Shown here: one piece after another, positions 1-10,278 of the stretch
How positions within the stretch are numbered: position 1 is the first letter of the stretch
Layout: every line of letters starts with the position of its first letter
Assembly: GCA_020638555.1 (NCBI GenBank)
Contig: JACKII010000002.1
Span: forward strand, 310,001-374,000
Length of the DNA: 64,000 bases
Direction: 5' to 3'
Origin: Alphaproteobacteria bacterium
GTDB taxonomy: Bacteria; Pseudomonadota; Alphaproteobacteria; Bin95
The notes under the pieces: generated by a model
The model's database searches: none
Told to the model about the DNA's origin: nothing
Seen by the model: the letters and a program-made list of their open reading frames with translations, nothing else
Position numbers and translations under genes: made by a program

Positions 1-711
1 GGGCCGCCCGACCTCTCGAACCGGGACGAGCGCAATCGCAAGCATGTCTGGTCCGGCGATGTCGACAATCCGCCGGCGACGTTCGACACCGACCTGGCCT
101 GGGACAAGGAATCGACCCACACGGACGACCGCGAGACCTTCCTGCCGACCGAGGCCGCGAAGCGGCTGGCGGCGGAAGGGGTGATCGGCCGGCTGGCGCC
201 GCGCTTCCACGGCGCGCCCACCGACTACAGCCACCGCAAGACCAACGAGCAGGACGCACCGGAACTGTTGCGCCGGCTGCGCGAGGACCGGGTCGACGCC
301 GCCGTTCTGACCGCCCTTTGACCGGTGTGTCATCAGACCGTGAGTCTGATCGCCCGGCATTTGGAAGAGAACGGCATTCCCACCGTCGTCATCGGCTCGG
401 CCAAGGATATCGTCGAGCATTGCGGCGTCGCGCGGTTCGTGTTCTCGGACTTCCCGCTCGGCAATCCGTGCGGCCATCCCTGGACGCCGGACATGCAGAC
501 CGAGACGCTGCGGCTGGCGCTGTCCCTGCTGGAAACGGCGGCGGGGCCGCGGACCACCGTGCGCTCGCCGTTCGAGTGGAAGCCCGACCCCGACTGGCGC
601 GAGCGCTACAACCGCATCCGGCCGGAAGACCGGGAGCGGCTGCTGGCCGTTGGTGACCAGCGCCGGCAAAATCGCGGCCAGGCGCCGCGGGACAGCGCCG
701 CGGGCGATTGA
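1..711 (+). CDS. PrdB/GrdB-like selenoprotein (5' partial), UGA at 319-321 read as selenocysteine
   Basis: The frame is open from base 1 to the stop at 709-711 except for one TGA at 319-321, giving 236 visible residues with Sec at visible residue 107. The context is U107-P-V-C110, the U-x-x-C redox motif of the glycine/sarcosine/betaine/D-proline reductase selenoprotein B family. Family-like sequence lies on both sides: VDAAVLTAL before it, then CHQTVSLIARHLE, GIPTVVIGSA and DFPLGNPCGHP after it. A SECIS-like hairpin follows. The start lies outside the window. Clostridial relatives reduce amino acids with a thiol/selenol; the substrate of proteobacterial members is unclear to me. The next gene begins 176 bases downstream. 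If Sec were not inserted, the protein would end at residue 106 and lose the redox motif. A frameshift or nonsense pseudogene is less likely because the frame is kept and the stem is intact. Confidence 0.85.
322..357 (+). promoter_or_regulatory. Candidate bacterial SECIS element
   Basis: A perfect 7-bp stem, ATCAGAC (332-338) with GTCTGAT (344-350), closes the 5-nt loop CGTGA (339-343). The loop starts 17 nt after the UGA and its second base is G. As I recall the bacterial SECIS rules, the apical loop should be about 16-37 nt after UGA with a G in its first two positions, so this fits. An outer CCGG/CCGG pairing (322-325 with 354-357) can extend it. It should recruit SelB with Sec-tRNA. It lies inside the reading frame, as bacterial SECIS elements do. 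Confidence 0.75.
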
Positions 712-809
712 GCACCGGGCGCTTGCGCCGGGATTGAACGCCGGGCGCTCGCGCTCGGATTGAAGCCGGGCGCTTGCGCTGGGATTGAACACCCGGCGCT
801 TGCGCTGGG
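707..809 (+). repeat. Four tandem units of 25-26 nt
   Basis: Units start at 707, 733, 759 and 784, each reading approximately ATTGAA-(C)GCCGGGCGCTTGCGCTGGG. The first unit begins inside the last codons of the selenoprotein gene, so its stop is part of the array. The core GCCGGGCGCTTGCGC is partly self-complementary (GCGC...GCGC) and could form small hairpins. The array fills most of the space before the enolase-superfamily gene. Only four units are present and there are no unique spacers, so it is not a CRISPR array. Confidence 0.8.
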
Positions 810-886
810 GGCCGCCACAGGCGAAACCGGGGTCGTGCGGGTGCCGGCACGACCCCGGCGCCGATCGGAGCCAAGGGAGGCGAGGC

Positions 887-2086
887 ATGAAGGTTACCAA
901 TGTCGAAACGCTCGTGTGCGACGCGGGCTGGCGCAATTACTATTTTCTGAAGCTGTCGACCGACACCGGCATTGTCGGCTGGAGCGAGTATGACGAGAGC
1001 TTCGGCTCGCCCGGCGTCGGCACCATCATCGAGAAGCTGGCCGGCCGGCTGGTCGGCGAGGACGTGGGCGCGCACGAGCGTTTCGTGCAACTGGCCCAGA
1101 GCGTCACCCGGCCGGCCCCCGGCAGCGTGATCGGCCAGGCCATCGGCGCGCTGGAAAACGCGCTGCTGGACGCCAAGGCCAAGGCGCTGGGCGTGCCTTG
1201 CTACGAATTGCTGGGCGGCAAGCATCGCGATGCGGTGCGGGTCTACTGGTCCCACTGCCCCAGCTGGCGCATCAACCACCCGGGCTACTACCCGCCGGCG
1301 GTGACCGACCTGGACGGGGTCAAGGCGACCGGGGCGGAGGCGGCGGAGCGCGGCTTCACCGGGCTCAAGACCAACCTGTTCATTCACGAGGACGGCAACC
1401 CCTATGCCTGGCGGGCCGGCTTCGGCGTGCCCTACCAGCCGCAATTGCCCATCGACCGCAAGCTGATCCGCAATGTCCGCGCGCATCTGGAGGCGCTGCG
1501 CGACGGCGCCGGGCCGGACATGGACATTCTGATCGACATCAACTTCAACGCGAAGCCGGAAGGCCTGTTGAAATTCCTGCGGGCGTTCGAGGATTTCGAC
1601 TTCTTCTGGGTCGAGGTCGACACGCACAACCCCAAGGCCCAGGCCTATGTGCGCGATCACAGCCCGCACCCGATCGCCTCGTGCGAGACGCTGATCGGCC
1701 TGAAGAATTTCCTGCCCTATTTCGAGGCGCAGGCGATGGACGTGGCCATTATCGATGCGGTCTGGAACGGCGTCTGGCAGTCCATGCGGATCGCGGCCAT
1801 GGCCGACGCCCACGACATCAACATCGCGCCGCACAATTTCTATGGCGATCTGTGCAGCATGATGAACATCCAGTTCGCCGCCGCGGTGCCGAACCTGCAC
1901 ATCATGGAGATCGACGTGGACCGTCTGCCCTGGGAGACGGACCTGTTCACCCATGCGCCGGAGTTCAGGGACGGCCATGTGCTGGTGCCGGACCGTCCCG
2001 GCTGGGGCACCGAGCCCATCGAAGAGGCCATCCGCGCCCGTCCGCCGAAGCTCACCGGCGGCCTGTTGCAATACAAACGCTCGTAA
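887..2086 (+). CDS. Mandelate racemase/muconate lactonizing enzyme family protein (enolase superfamily)
   Basis: A cytosolic sugar-acid or hydroxy-acid dehydratase or racemase of 399 residues. The N-terminal capping domain (1-125) is followed by a TIM barrel. Metal ligands are visible as D217 (LIDIN), E243 (WVEVD) and E267 (ASCETL). D290 and H316 (IAPHNF) form the Asp-His dyad of the mandelate racemase subgroup. K161 (GLKTN) matches the first Lys of the KxK motif, but Asn replaces the second, so two-base racemisation is doubtful and dehydration is more likely. The start at 887 is preceded by AGGGAGGCGAGGC. Only 22 bases separate it from the enoyl-CoA hydratase-like gene, so the two probably share an operon. 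The substrate cannot be read from the sequence. Confidence 0.88.
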   Translation: MKVTNVETLVCDAGWRNYYFLKLSTDTGIVGWSEYDESFGSPGVGTIIEKLAGRLVGEDVGAHERFVQLAQSVTRPAPGSVIGQAIGALENALLDAKAKALGVPCYELLGGKHRDAVRVYWSHCPSWRINHPGYYPPAVTDLDGVKATGAEAAERGFTGLKTNLFIHEDGNPYAWRAGFGVPYQPQLPIDRKLIRNVRAHLEALRDGAGPDMDILIDINFNAKPEGLLKFLRAFEDFDFFWVEVDTHNPKAQAYVRDHSPHPIASCETLIGLKNFLPYFEAQAMDVAIIDAVWNGVWQSMRIAAMADAHDINIAPHNFYGDLCSMMNIQFAAAVPNLHIMEIDVDRLPWETDLFTHAPEFRDGHVLVPDRPGWGTEPIEEAIRARPPKLTGGLLQYKRS

Positions 2087-2108
2087 TCGCACCGGAGAAC
2101 CCTGTTTC

Positions 2109-2840
2109 ATGAGCGACTCTGTCAGCGTGGATGTGCGGGAGCGGGTGACCGTGGTCTCGCTCGCGCGTCCGGAAAAGGCCAACGCGCTTTCGGGCGAGAT
2201 GGCGGACGGCATCCGCGACGCGGTGCACCGGGCCGCGGCCGAGGGTGCGCGGGCGCTGGTGTTGCGGGGCGAGGGCCGGCATTTCTGCGCCGGCTTCGAC
2301 TTCGGCGACTTCGAACGCCTGACCGACGGCGATCTCGCCCTGCGGTTTTTGCAGGTGGAGGAGATGTTGCAGGCGGTGTTTCACGCGCCGATGCCGGTGC
2401 TGGCCCTGGTGCAGGGCCGGGCGGTGGGCGCGGGCGCCGATCTGGCCGCCGCCGCCATGCGCGTGGTGGCCGCGCCCGGCGTCCGGTTCCAGATGCCGGG
2501 GCCGCGCTTCGGCGTGGTGCTGGGGACGCGGCGGCTCGCCTATCGCATCGGCCCCGTCGCGGCCCGCCAGATCCAGATCGAAAGCCGGCCGGTGGCGGAC
2601 GACGAGGCCCGGGCGCTGGGATTGGTCGATGCGCTGGTGCCGGCCGAGGATTGGCCGGCGGAAATCGACCGTTTCGCCGAGTCCTACACCCAGTTGGGCG
2701 CCTCCGTGACCGCGGCCCTGGCCGATGTCACCCGTCCCGACACCCGCGATGCGGACATGGCCGCGCTGGCCCGCTCGGTTGCGGTGCCGGGGCTGAAGGA
2801 GCGCATCGCCGCCTTTCGCGCCGCCGCGGCGCGGCGCTAG
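2109..2840 (+). CDS. Enoyl-CoA hydratase/isomerase family protein
   Basis: A crotonase-fold protein of 243 residues, slightly short for the family (about 260). It has the usual entry RPEKANALS and the oxyanion segment HFCAGFDFGDFERL followed by GRAVGAGADLAAA. The two glutamates that activate water in true enoyl-CoA hydratases are not evident: the second region reads PGPRFGVVLGT. It may therefore be an isomerase, hydrolase or other CoA-ester enzyme. The start at 2109 follows CCGGAGAACCCTGTTTC, which carries a GGAG ribosome site. It lies directly behind the enolase-superfamily gene and 62 bases before the TPR gene. Confidence 0.85.
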   Translation: MSDSVSVDVRERVTVVSLARPEKANALSGEMADGIRDAVHRAAAEGARALVLRGEGRHFCAGFDFGDFERLTDGDLALRFLQVEEMLQAVFHAPMPVLALVQGRAVGAGADLAAAAMRVVAAPGVRFQMPGPRFGVVLGTRRLAYRIGPVAARQIQIESRPVADDEARALGLVDALVPAEDWPAEIDRFAESYTQLGASVTAALADVTRPDTRDADMAALARSVAVPGLKERIAAFRAAAARR

Positions 2841-2902
2841 GGCCGGCGGCCGCACGGTTACGGATGATTCCAGAACACAAAGAACCAGAGAGGAAACGCA
2901 CC

Positions 2903-4261
2903 ATGAGCGGAATGACGGACAGTTACGGTTTTGCGATGACGACGGCGAACCCCGCCGCCGCCGAGGCGTTCGACGCGGGCGCCCGGTCGTTCGTCGCCTG
3001 GCGTGCCGATGCCATGGCGCATCTGAACGCGGCGATCGAGGCCGACCCGGAATTTCCGGCGCCGAAGCTGCTGAAGGCCTGGATCCTGCACGCCGCGCGC
3101 TCGGAGAAATTCCACCCGGCGGTGCGGGCCTTGCTGGCCGAGGTCGAGCCGTATCTGGGCGATGCCTCTTCCCGCGAACAGGCGATGGCGCGCGCGGTTG
3201 CGACCGCGGATTCCGGCCATTTGCAGGGCGGCGTCTCGCAGTTGGAAACCCATCTGGCCGAACACCCGACCGATTTGCTGGTGCACCGGCTGGCGCAGTT
3301 CGAACTGTTCTGGAGCGGCGAAAGCCGCTGGATGCGCGACATTGTCGAGCGCGCCGCGCCCGCCTGGACCGAGGACACGCTCGACTACGGCCATTTCCTG
3401 GCCGTGCGCGCCTTCTCGAACGAGGAAGCCGGCGACTATGCCATGTCCGAACGTTGCGGCCGCGGCGCGGTGGAGCGAGAGCCGGAAAGCGCCTGGGGCG
3501 CCCATGCGGTCGCGCACACGCTGGTGATGCAGGGCCGGGCGGACGAGGGCGCCTCGTTCCTGGGCGGGTTGTCGTGCAACTGGGGCCGGGTCAACCAGAT
3601 CGCACACCATTGCTGGTGGCATCTCTGCCTGTTCCTGCTGGAGCGGAACGAGTACGACCGCATTCTCGAACTGCTCGACACCAAGGTGCGCAACCCGAAC
3701 TCGCCGCTGGTCCAGGCCATGCCGGACGCGACCATCGACCTGCAGAACGTGGCCTCGTTGCTGATGCGCCTGGAACTGCGCGGCGTCGATGTCGGCGAGC
3801 GCTGGAACACCATTGCCGAGATCTGCGCCGGGCGCGTCCACGATCACGCCAACCCGTTCAGCAGCGCCCATGACGCCATGGCGCTGGCGGCGGTGGGGCG
3901 GTTCGACCTGGTGGAGACCCTGGTTGCGGGAATGCGCCAGTCCGGCAGCGCCGTCGGCACGATCGGCGCGGTGACCCAGACCGTGGGCGCGCCGGTCGTC
4001 GAGGCCATGGCGGCGCACCGCGCCGGCGATTATGGCAAGGTGGTGGACCTGATCTGGCCGGTGCGCCGCGACCTGCACCAGGTCGGCGGCAGCCATGCCC
4101 AGCGGGACGTGTTCTTTCAGATGCTGGTCGACGCGGCGGTGCGGGCGGGTCGCAAGACCGAGATCGGCATCCTGCTGGACGACATCGCCAGCATCGGCTT
4201 CGAACAGGTCGCCGGCCGCAGCCTCTATCGCGAGGCGGCGGCGGGCGAGCTGGCGGCCTGA
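2903..4261 (+). CDS. TPR-repeat protein, TTC38-like
   Basis: A soluble 452-residue all-helical protein built of tetratricopeptide-like repeats, resembling the TTC38 family found in bacteria and eukaryotes. Typical pieces are LNAAIEADPEFPAPKLLKAW, AVEREPESAWGAHAVAHTL and NQIAHHCWWHLCLFLLERNEYD. No signal peptide or catalytic motif is seen. The ATG at 2903 follows an AGAGAGG ribosome site; an open frame continues upstream but overlaps the previous gene and is not needed. It is the third gene of the run starting at 887. A second, longer TPR protein of the same general kind lies at 52862-54520. The molecular role is unknown. Confidence 0.8.
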   Translation: MSGMTDSYGFAMTTANPAAAEAFDAGARSFVAWRADAMAHLNAAIEADPEFPAPKLLKAWILHAARSEKFHPAVRALLAEVEPYLGDASSREQAMARAVATADSGHLQGGVSQLETHLAEHPTDLLVHRLAQFELFWSGESRWMRDIVERAAPAWTEDTLDYGHFLAVRAFSNEEAGDYAMSERCGRGAVEREPESAWGAHAVAHTLVMQGRADEGASFLGGLSCNWGRVNQIAHHCWWHLCLFLLERNEYDRILELLDTKVRNPNSPLVQAMPDATIDLQNVASLLMRLELRGVDVGERWNTIAEICAGRVHDHANPFSSAHDAMALAAVGRFDLVETLVAGMRQSGSAVGTIGAVTQTVGAPVVEAMAAHRAGDYGKVVDLIWPVRRDLHQVGGSHAQRDVFFQMLVDAAVRAGRKTEIGILLDDIASIGFEQVAGRSLYREAAAGELAA

Positions 4262-4280
4262 CCCGAACCGACGCTGTATC

Positions 4281-4488
4281 CCGGACGGTGCGGCGCGCCG
4301 ATCTTGTTCCCCGGACGGTGCGGCGCGCCGATCTTGTTCCCCGGACGGTGCGGAGCGCCGAGCCGGGGCCGGTGTCTTTCATCGAACACCGCCCTCGCCG
4401 GTGTTCGCACGCCGCGAGCGGCCCCGGATGGCGGCTCCGCCACCTCCGGGGAACAAGATCGGCGCACCGCACCGCCGGGGAACACCGG
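4281..4488. repeat. Repeat module: 30-nt direct repeats, hairpin and inverted copies
   Basis: The 303-base gap between two convergent genes is filled by repeats. A 30-nt unit beginning CCGGACGGTGCGGCGCGCCG occurs perfectly at 4281-4310 and 4311-4340, then partly at 4341-4360. A hairpin follows: CGAACACC (4383-4390) pairs with GGTGTTCG (4400-4407). Reverse-complement copies of the unit lie at about 4446-4488. The same unit core and the same 8-bp hairpin arms recur at 11274-11400. No protein-coding signal was found here. Confidence 0.8.
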
Positions 4489-4564
4489 TTTCCGTGGATC
4501 GCGGGCGGGGGTCAGGTGTTACGCCATGAACCACAGCCAGCCCTGACCACCGGAGGTTGGCGGG

Positions 4565-5083
4565 TCAGGCGCCCTTTTGCTGCTCGCTGGCGGCGGCCTG
4601 GGCCTTGGCGAAGGCCTCACGCAGCTTGTGCTCCTGACCGGTGTCGAGATTGGTCCGCAGCACCTCGCCGCCGTGTGTCGCCAACTCGGAGATCACGCGG
4701 TCGCTGTTGACCTGCCTCGCCATGATGAAGAGGGCGGCATGGCCCGGTTTCAGGACCTTTGCGACGTTCTTCATGAAGTCGTCATTGATGCCGTAGTCGT
4801 TCAACGCGCCGGAAACGGCGCCGGCGGCCGCTCCGGCCAGGACCCCGAACAGGGGGCTGAGGAACAGCAGCCCGATCAGCAGCCCCCAAAAGGCGCCGGT
4901 GGTGGCGCCGATGGACCAGAGATGGACCATCTGATTGAGTTTGACCTTTCCCTTATCGTCGGCAGTGGCGACGACTGCGTCGCCGACGTCGATGAGGTAT
5001 TCTTTGGCCATTTGAAACAAGTCGTTCCGCGCTTCTTCGGCCTTTGCTTCGGAAGCGTAACCAATCACGATCAATTCAGCCAT
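4565..5083 (-). CDS. DUF1269 family membrane protein
   Basis: A protein of 172 residues with a soluble N-terminal ferredoxin-like part (MAELIVIGYAS, EARNDLFQMAKEYLID). A glycine-rich hydrophobic segment follows (about residues 60-95, GLLIGLLFLSP, GVLAGAAAGAVSGAL) and resembles a glycine-zipper membrane hairpin. DUF1269 proteins are often stress-associated, but their function is not established. I chose the start at 5083 because AAAGG lies 10 bases upstream and MAELIVIGY is the usual family beginning; a longer form from 5140 is possible. It lies 37 bases behind bdhA on the same strand and may be co-transcribed. Confidence 0.8.
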   Translation of the reverse strand: MAELIVIGYASEAKAEEARNDLFQMAKEYLIDVGDAVVATADDKGKVKLNQMVHLWSIGATTGAFWGLLIGLLFLSPLFGVLAGAAAGAVSGALNDYGINDDFMKNVAKVLKPGHAALFIMARQVNSDRVISELATHGGEVLRTNLDTGQEHKLREAFAKAQAAASEQQKGA

Positions 5084-5120
5084 GACGTTGATACCTTTGC
5101 CAAATTCCGGGTAGGGGCCG

Positions 5121-5903
5121 TTACTCCATGAACCAGCCATGGCTGACCACCAGCGACTGGCCGGTCAGCGCGTTGGTGGGGAAGGCGGCGAACAGGTGCG
5201 CCACCTCGGCCACGTCCTCGACGGTGGTGAATTCGTGGTCGACCGTGCCGCCCAGCATGACGGTCTTGACCACCTCTTCCTCGGAAATTCCCAGTTCCTG
5301 CGCCTGTTCCGGAATTTGCTTTTCCACCAGCGGCGTCTTGACGAAGCCGGGGCAGATCACGTTGGCGCGGACACCGTGCTTGGCGCCCTCCTTGGAGATG
5401 ACGCGGGCGAGGCCGAGCAGGCCGTGCTTGGCCGTCACATAGGCCGATTTCAGCGGCGAGGCCTCCTTGGAATGGACCGAGCCCATGAAAATGATGGCGC
5501 CGCCGCCCTGCGTGTACATGTGCGGCAGGCAGGCTTTCGAGGTCAGGAATGCGCCGTCGAGATGGATCGACAGCAGCTTTTTCCATTCGTTGAAGGGGAA
5601 ATCGACCAGTTCGTGCACGATCTGGATGCCCGCGTTGGAGACGAGCACGTCCACCCGGCCCCAGGTGTCGACCACGGTCTGCACGCCGGCGTTCACGGCG
5701 GCCTCGTCCGTCACGTCCATGGCGATGCCGATGGCCGAACCGGGGCCCATCTTCGTCAGTTCGGCCGCGGTTTCCCGCGCCGATCCCAGGTTCAGGTCGG
5801 CGATGGCGACCTTGGCGCCGCTTTGGACATAGCGTTTGGCGATCGTCGCGCCAATGCCGCGGGCGGCGCCGGTAACGATGCAGGCTTTGTCTTGCAGGTT
5901 CAT
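5121..5903 (-). CDS. bdhA: 3-hydroxybutyrate dehydrogenase
   Basis: A cytosolic NAD-dependent short-chain dehydrogenase of 260 residues that oxidises (R)-3-hydroxybutyrate to acetoacetate during polyhydroxybutyrate use. The nucleotide-binding motif is TGAARGIG (11-18), NAG is at 90-92, and the catalytic set is S142, Y155 and K159 (SAYVTAKHG). The stretches HLDGAFLTSKACLPHMY and NVICPGFVKTPLVEKQIPEQ are typical of BdhA and separate it from FabG-type reductases. Length matches the family. The DUF1269 gene follows after 37 bases. phaC at 17645-19423 encodes the polymer synthase of the same pathway. Confidence 0.9.
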   Translation of the reverse strand: MNLQDKACIVTGAARGIGATIAKRYVQSGAKVAIADLNLGSARETAAELTKMGPGSAIGIAMDVTDEAAVNAGVQTVVDTWGRVDVLVSNAGIQIVHELVDFPFNEWKKLLSIHLDGAFLTSKACLPHMYTQGGGAIIFMGSVHSKEASPLKSAYVTAKHGLLGLARVISKEGAKHGVRANVICPGFVKTPLVEKQIPEQAQELGISEEEVVKTVMLGGTVDHEFTTVEDVAEVAHLFAAFPTNALTGQSLVVSHGWFME

Positions 5904-6002
5904 AAGCGTGATCTCCTCGATGACGCGGGCAGGTCGCCAGGGCTCGTGCGGAACACCGGTGCCCGCCGTGAAGTCGGCGCTTCCTCGCTACACGGATGTG
6001 GG

Positions 6003-6875
6003 TCAGCCGAGCCGTTCGGCCAACGGGTCGTGCCGGCGCACCGTTTGTCGCGCTCTCTCGTGGTCGCGCACCGCATAGCAATAGGCGCAACCGTGGGCGC
6101 AGGTGTCGTAGGCGCCGATATCGCGGCTTTCGGCGCAAAGGCAGCCGGGCCGGTTGCCCTTGGTACGCGCCCGGATGGCGTGGCCGGCGATGCGCGAGAG
6201 CCGGTCGGCGTCGACGCAGGCCGCGCCGGCAACGCCCGGTTGCTCCAGATGCGGTTGCGAGCAGACCGTGAGGCGCAGGCCGCGGTCGGCGGCAATCAGG
6301 GCCAGATCGGCGAGAAACGCCCGCTGTTCGTCCGCGGTCGGCTCGGGCCAGTCGAAGCCGTGCCGGGCCGCGGCGAGCCGCAGATTGCGGGCGGATTTGC
6401 GGTAGATGGTGGCGAACGAGACCGTGACCTCGTCCACCGCCGCCGCCAGGGCATCGGCGATGCGGGCAAAGGCCGCGCGATGCCAGTCCGGCGGGGTCAG
6501 GCTGGTGAACAGGATCGGGTCATAGCGCCAGACCGTTCCCGCCCGGCCGCGGCGCGCGGCCAGTTCGCGGATCTGGGCGACGGCATGGCCCGCGGGCGGC
6601 ACGCCGGCCTCCAGGGCGGACGGATAGCCGGTGACGGTGTATTGCACCACATAGGGCCGGCGCATGGCCTCCACCGCGGCCAGGGCGTCCCGGAAGGGGG
6701 CGATGTTGCGGGTCCAGAACACGAAGCCGTCGACATCGTCCGGCGCCAGCGATACCCGATAGGGCTTGCCACCATAGGGATTCGTCACCCAGGCCTCTCC
6801 GGCGGCCAATCGACGGACGAACCATGCGGCATAGAAGGCGGGGATATCGGTGCGGTAACTGGCCGAGACGATCAT
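6003..6875 (-). CDS. DUF1848 family protein with C-terminal cysteine cluster
   Basis: A 290-residue protein beginning MIVSASYRTDIPAFYAAWF, the usual start of DUF1848. It ends in a cysteine-rich tail, C245-L-C247 ... C259-AHG-C263-AY-C266-YA, with the family signature DIGAYDTC. C205 and C220 lie upstream. The arrangement suggests an Fe-S cluster, and the family is distantly related in appearance to spore-photoproduct-lyase-like radical proteins, but no function is established. It is divergent from dnaK, whose promoter region lies in the 226 bases between them. Confidence 0.85.
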   Translation of the reverse strand: MIVSASYRTDIPAFYAAWFVRRLAAGEAWVTNPYGGKPYRVSLAPDDVDGFVFWTRNIAPFRDALAAVEAMRRPYVVQYTVTGYPSALEAGVPPAGHAVAQIRELAARRGRAGTVWRYDPILFTSLTPPDWHRAAFARIADALAAAVDEVTVSFATIYRKSARNLRLAAARHGFDWPEPTADEQRAFLADLALIAADRGLRLTVCSQPHLEQPGVAGAACVDADRLSRIAGHAIRARTKGNRPGCLCAESRDIGAYDTCAHGCAYCYAVRDHERARQTVRRHDPLAERLG

Positions 6876-6945
6876 GGTTTTCCCGGATTGCCACGATTTC
6901 GGCGTGCGCGCGACGCCGCATGGCGGAAATGGGGTTCAGTCCGCT

Positions 6946-6976
6946 GTTGAACCGCTGATTTTGCCTGCCTATATGG
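6946..6976 (+). promoter_or_regulatory. Candidate RpoH (sigma-32) heat-shock promoter of dnaK
   Basis: GTTGAAC (6946-6952) and CCTATATGG (6968-6976) are separated by 15 bases. They resemble the CTTGAA and CCCCATAT boxes of alphaproteobacterial heat-shock promoters. The site lies about 125 bases before the dnaK start. An 11-base inverted pair CTGGA/TCCAG at about 7018-7031 lies in the untranslated leader. The assignment rests on sequence resemblance and the position before dnaK. Confidence 0.45.
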
Positions 6977-7101
6977 CCATCAACAAGGCGTGATCGGCCT
7001 TGATTTTCTCAACTCCTCTGGACCTCTCCAGGGGGCGGGCGATGCGCTGGCATCCATCAGGCCTCGCCTGCTCGCCGATGACGGAAAGGACTTAACAGTC
7101 A

Positions 7102-9018
<1,917 letters not shown>

Positions 9019-9066
9019 CCCCGTAGCTTGATGCTGGCGGTTCGGCATCAGGCTTGCCACACTGCG

Positions 9067-9091
9067 ACACCCCGGCATTCGTTCGGGGTGT
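9067..9091. terminator. Hairpin between dnaK and dnaJ
   Basis: ACACCCCG (9067-9074) pairs perfectly with CGGGGTGT (9084-9091) around a 9-nt loop, 48 bases after the dnaK stop. No long T-run follows, so it may act as a partial terminator or mRNA-processing and stability element lowering dnaJ relative to dnaK. That role is inferred from position. Confidence 0.55.
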
Positions 9092-9129
9092 TCGCATGTC
9101 CGGCCATCCGGTCGTTCCTGGAGTAACCG

Positions 9130-10263
9130 ATGCGCGACTATTACAGCGTGCTGGGCGTCGAACGCGGCGCTGACGAGAAGACACTCAAGTCCGCCTATCG
9201 CAAACTGGCGATGCAGTACCATCCGGACCGCAACCCGAACAATCCGGAGGCTGAGGCCAAGTTCAAGGAGCTGAACGAGGCCTATGACGTTCTGAAGGAC
9301 GCGAACAACCGCGCTGCCTATGACCGCATGGGCCACGAGGCCTTCACCCAGCGCCAGCAGGGCGGCGGCCATCCGGGGGGCGGTTTCGGCTTCAACGGCG
9401 GCGGCGGCGGCTTCGCCGATATTTTCGAGGAGATGTTCGGCGATCTGGGCGGGCGGCGCCGTCGCGGCGGGCCGCAGCGCGGCAGCGACCTGCGCTACAA
9501 CATGGAGATCTCGCTGGAGGAAGCCTATACGGGCAAGCAGGCGACGATCACCATCCCGACCCAGGTGGCGTGCGAGTCCTGCGACGGGTCGGGCTCCGAA
9601 GGCGGTGCGCCGCCGAAGACCTGCCCCATGTGCCACGGCGCCGGGCGGGTGCGGGCGCAGCAGGGCTTCTTTACGGTCGAGCGCACATGCCCGACCTGCC
9701 AGGGTGCGGGACAGATGATCTCCGATCCGTGCTCCGCCTGTTCGGGGCAGGGCCGGGTGCGGCGCGAGAAGACGCTGAACGTCACCATTCCGCCGGGCGT
9801 CGACGACGGCACGCGGATTCGCCTGGCGAGCGAAGGCGAAATGGGCATGCGGGGCGCACCGTCCGGCGACCTCTACATTTTCATCTCCATCCGGCAGCAC
9901 CCGGTCTTCCAGCGCGAGGACGCGGACATCTATTGCGAGGTGCCGATCCCGATGGTGACGGCGGCGCTGGGCGGCTCGATTGAGGTGCCGACCATCGACG
10001 GCAACCGGGTCAAGGTGAACATCCCGGCCGGCACCCAGGGCGGCCACCAGTTCCGCCTGCGCGGCAAGGGCATGGTGCGGCTGCACAATCGCGGCGCCGG
10101 CGACATGTTCATCGAGTCCCGCGTCGAAACGCCGGTCAAGCTGACCAAGCGCCAGCAGGAGTTGCTGCGCGAGTTCGACGAGGCCGGCGAGGCGGGCTCG
10201 CATCCGCACACCGAGGGTTTCTTCAAAAAGGTCAAGGAATTCTGGGACGGCCTGGCGGACTGA
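9130..10263 (+). CDS. dnaJ: Co-chaperone DnaJ (Hsp40)
   Basis: A 377-residue co-chaperone that delivers substrates to DnaK and triggers its ATPase. The J domain (1-70) carries YHPDRNPNNPEAEAKFKE with the essential HPD. A Gly/Phe-rich linker follows (about 75-110). The zinc domain has four CxxCxGxG repeats: CESCDGSG, CPMCHGAG, CPTCQGAG and CSACSGQG. C-terminal substrate-binding barrels complete the protein. It is a complete type I DnaJ. The start at 9130 follows TCCTGGAGTAACCG, a GGAG ribosome site. Confidence 0.97.
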   Translation: MRDYYSVLGVERGADEKTLKSAYRKLAMQYHPDRNPNNPEAEAKFKELNEAYDVLKDANNRAAYDRMGHEAFTQRQQGGGHPGGGFGFNGGGGGFADIFEEMFGDLGGRRRRGGPQRGSDLRYNMEISLEEAYTGKQATITIPTQVACESCDGSGSEGGAPPKTCPMCHGAGRVRAQQGFFTVERTCPTCQGAGQMISDPCSACSGQGRVRREKTLNVTIPPGVDDGTRIRLASEGEMGMRGAPSGDLYIFISIRQHPVFQREDADIYCEVPIPMVTAALGGSIEVPTIDGNRVKVNIPAGTQGGHQFRLRGKGMVRLHNRGAGDMFIESRVETPVKLTKRQQELLREFDEAGEAGSHPHTEGFFKKVKEFWDGLAD

Positions 10264-10278
10264 TTCGGGGGGCGGCGG

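Noticed and set aside
325..711. A separate 128-residue gene starting with GTG at 325
   Set aside because: It is the downstream half of the selenoprotein frame; there is no ribosome site, and the family sequence continues unbroken upstream of the UGA.
707..809. CRISPR-like array
   Set aside because: Four contiguous units without unique spacers and no cas genes.
389..2212. Long open frame on the minus strand (607 codons)
   Set aside because: It shadows the enolase-superfamily gene and others; its translation is Arg/Gly/Pro-rich with no recognisable family, as expected in GC-rich DNA.
4281..4488. CRISPR-like array or coding repeat
   Set aside because: Units are directly adjacent with no spacers; translated frames are low-complexity and shared with no family.
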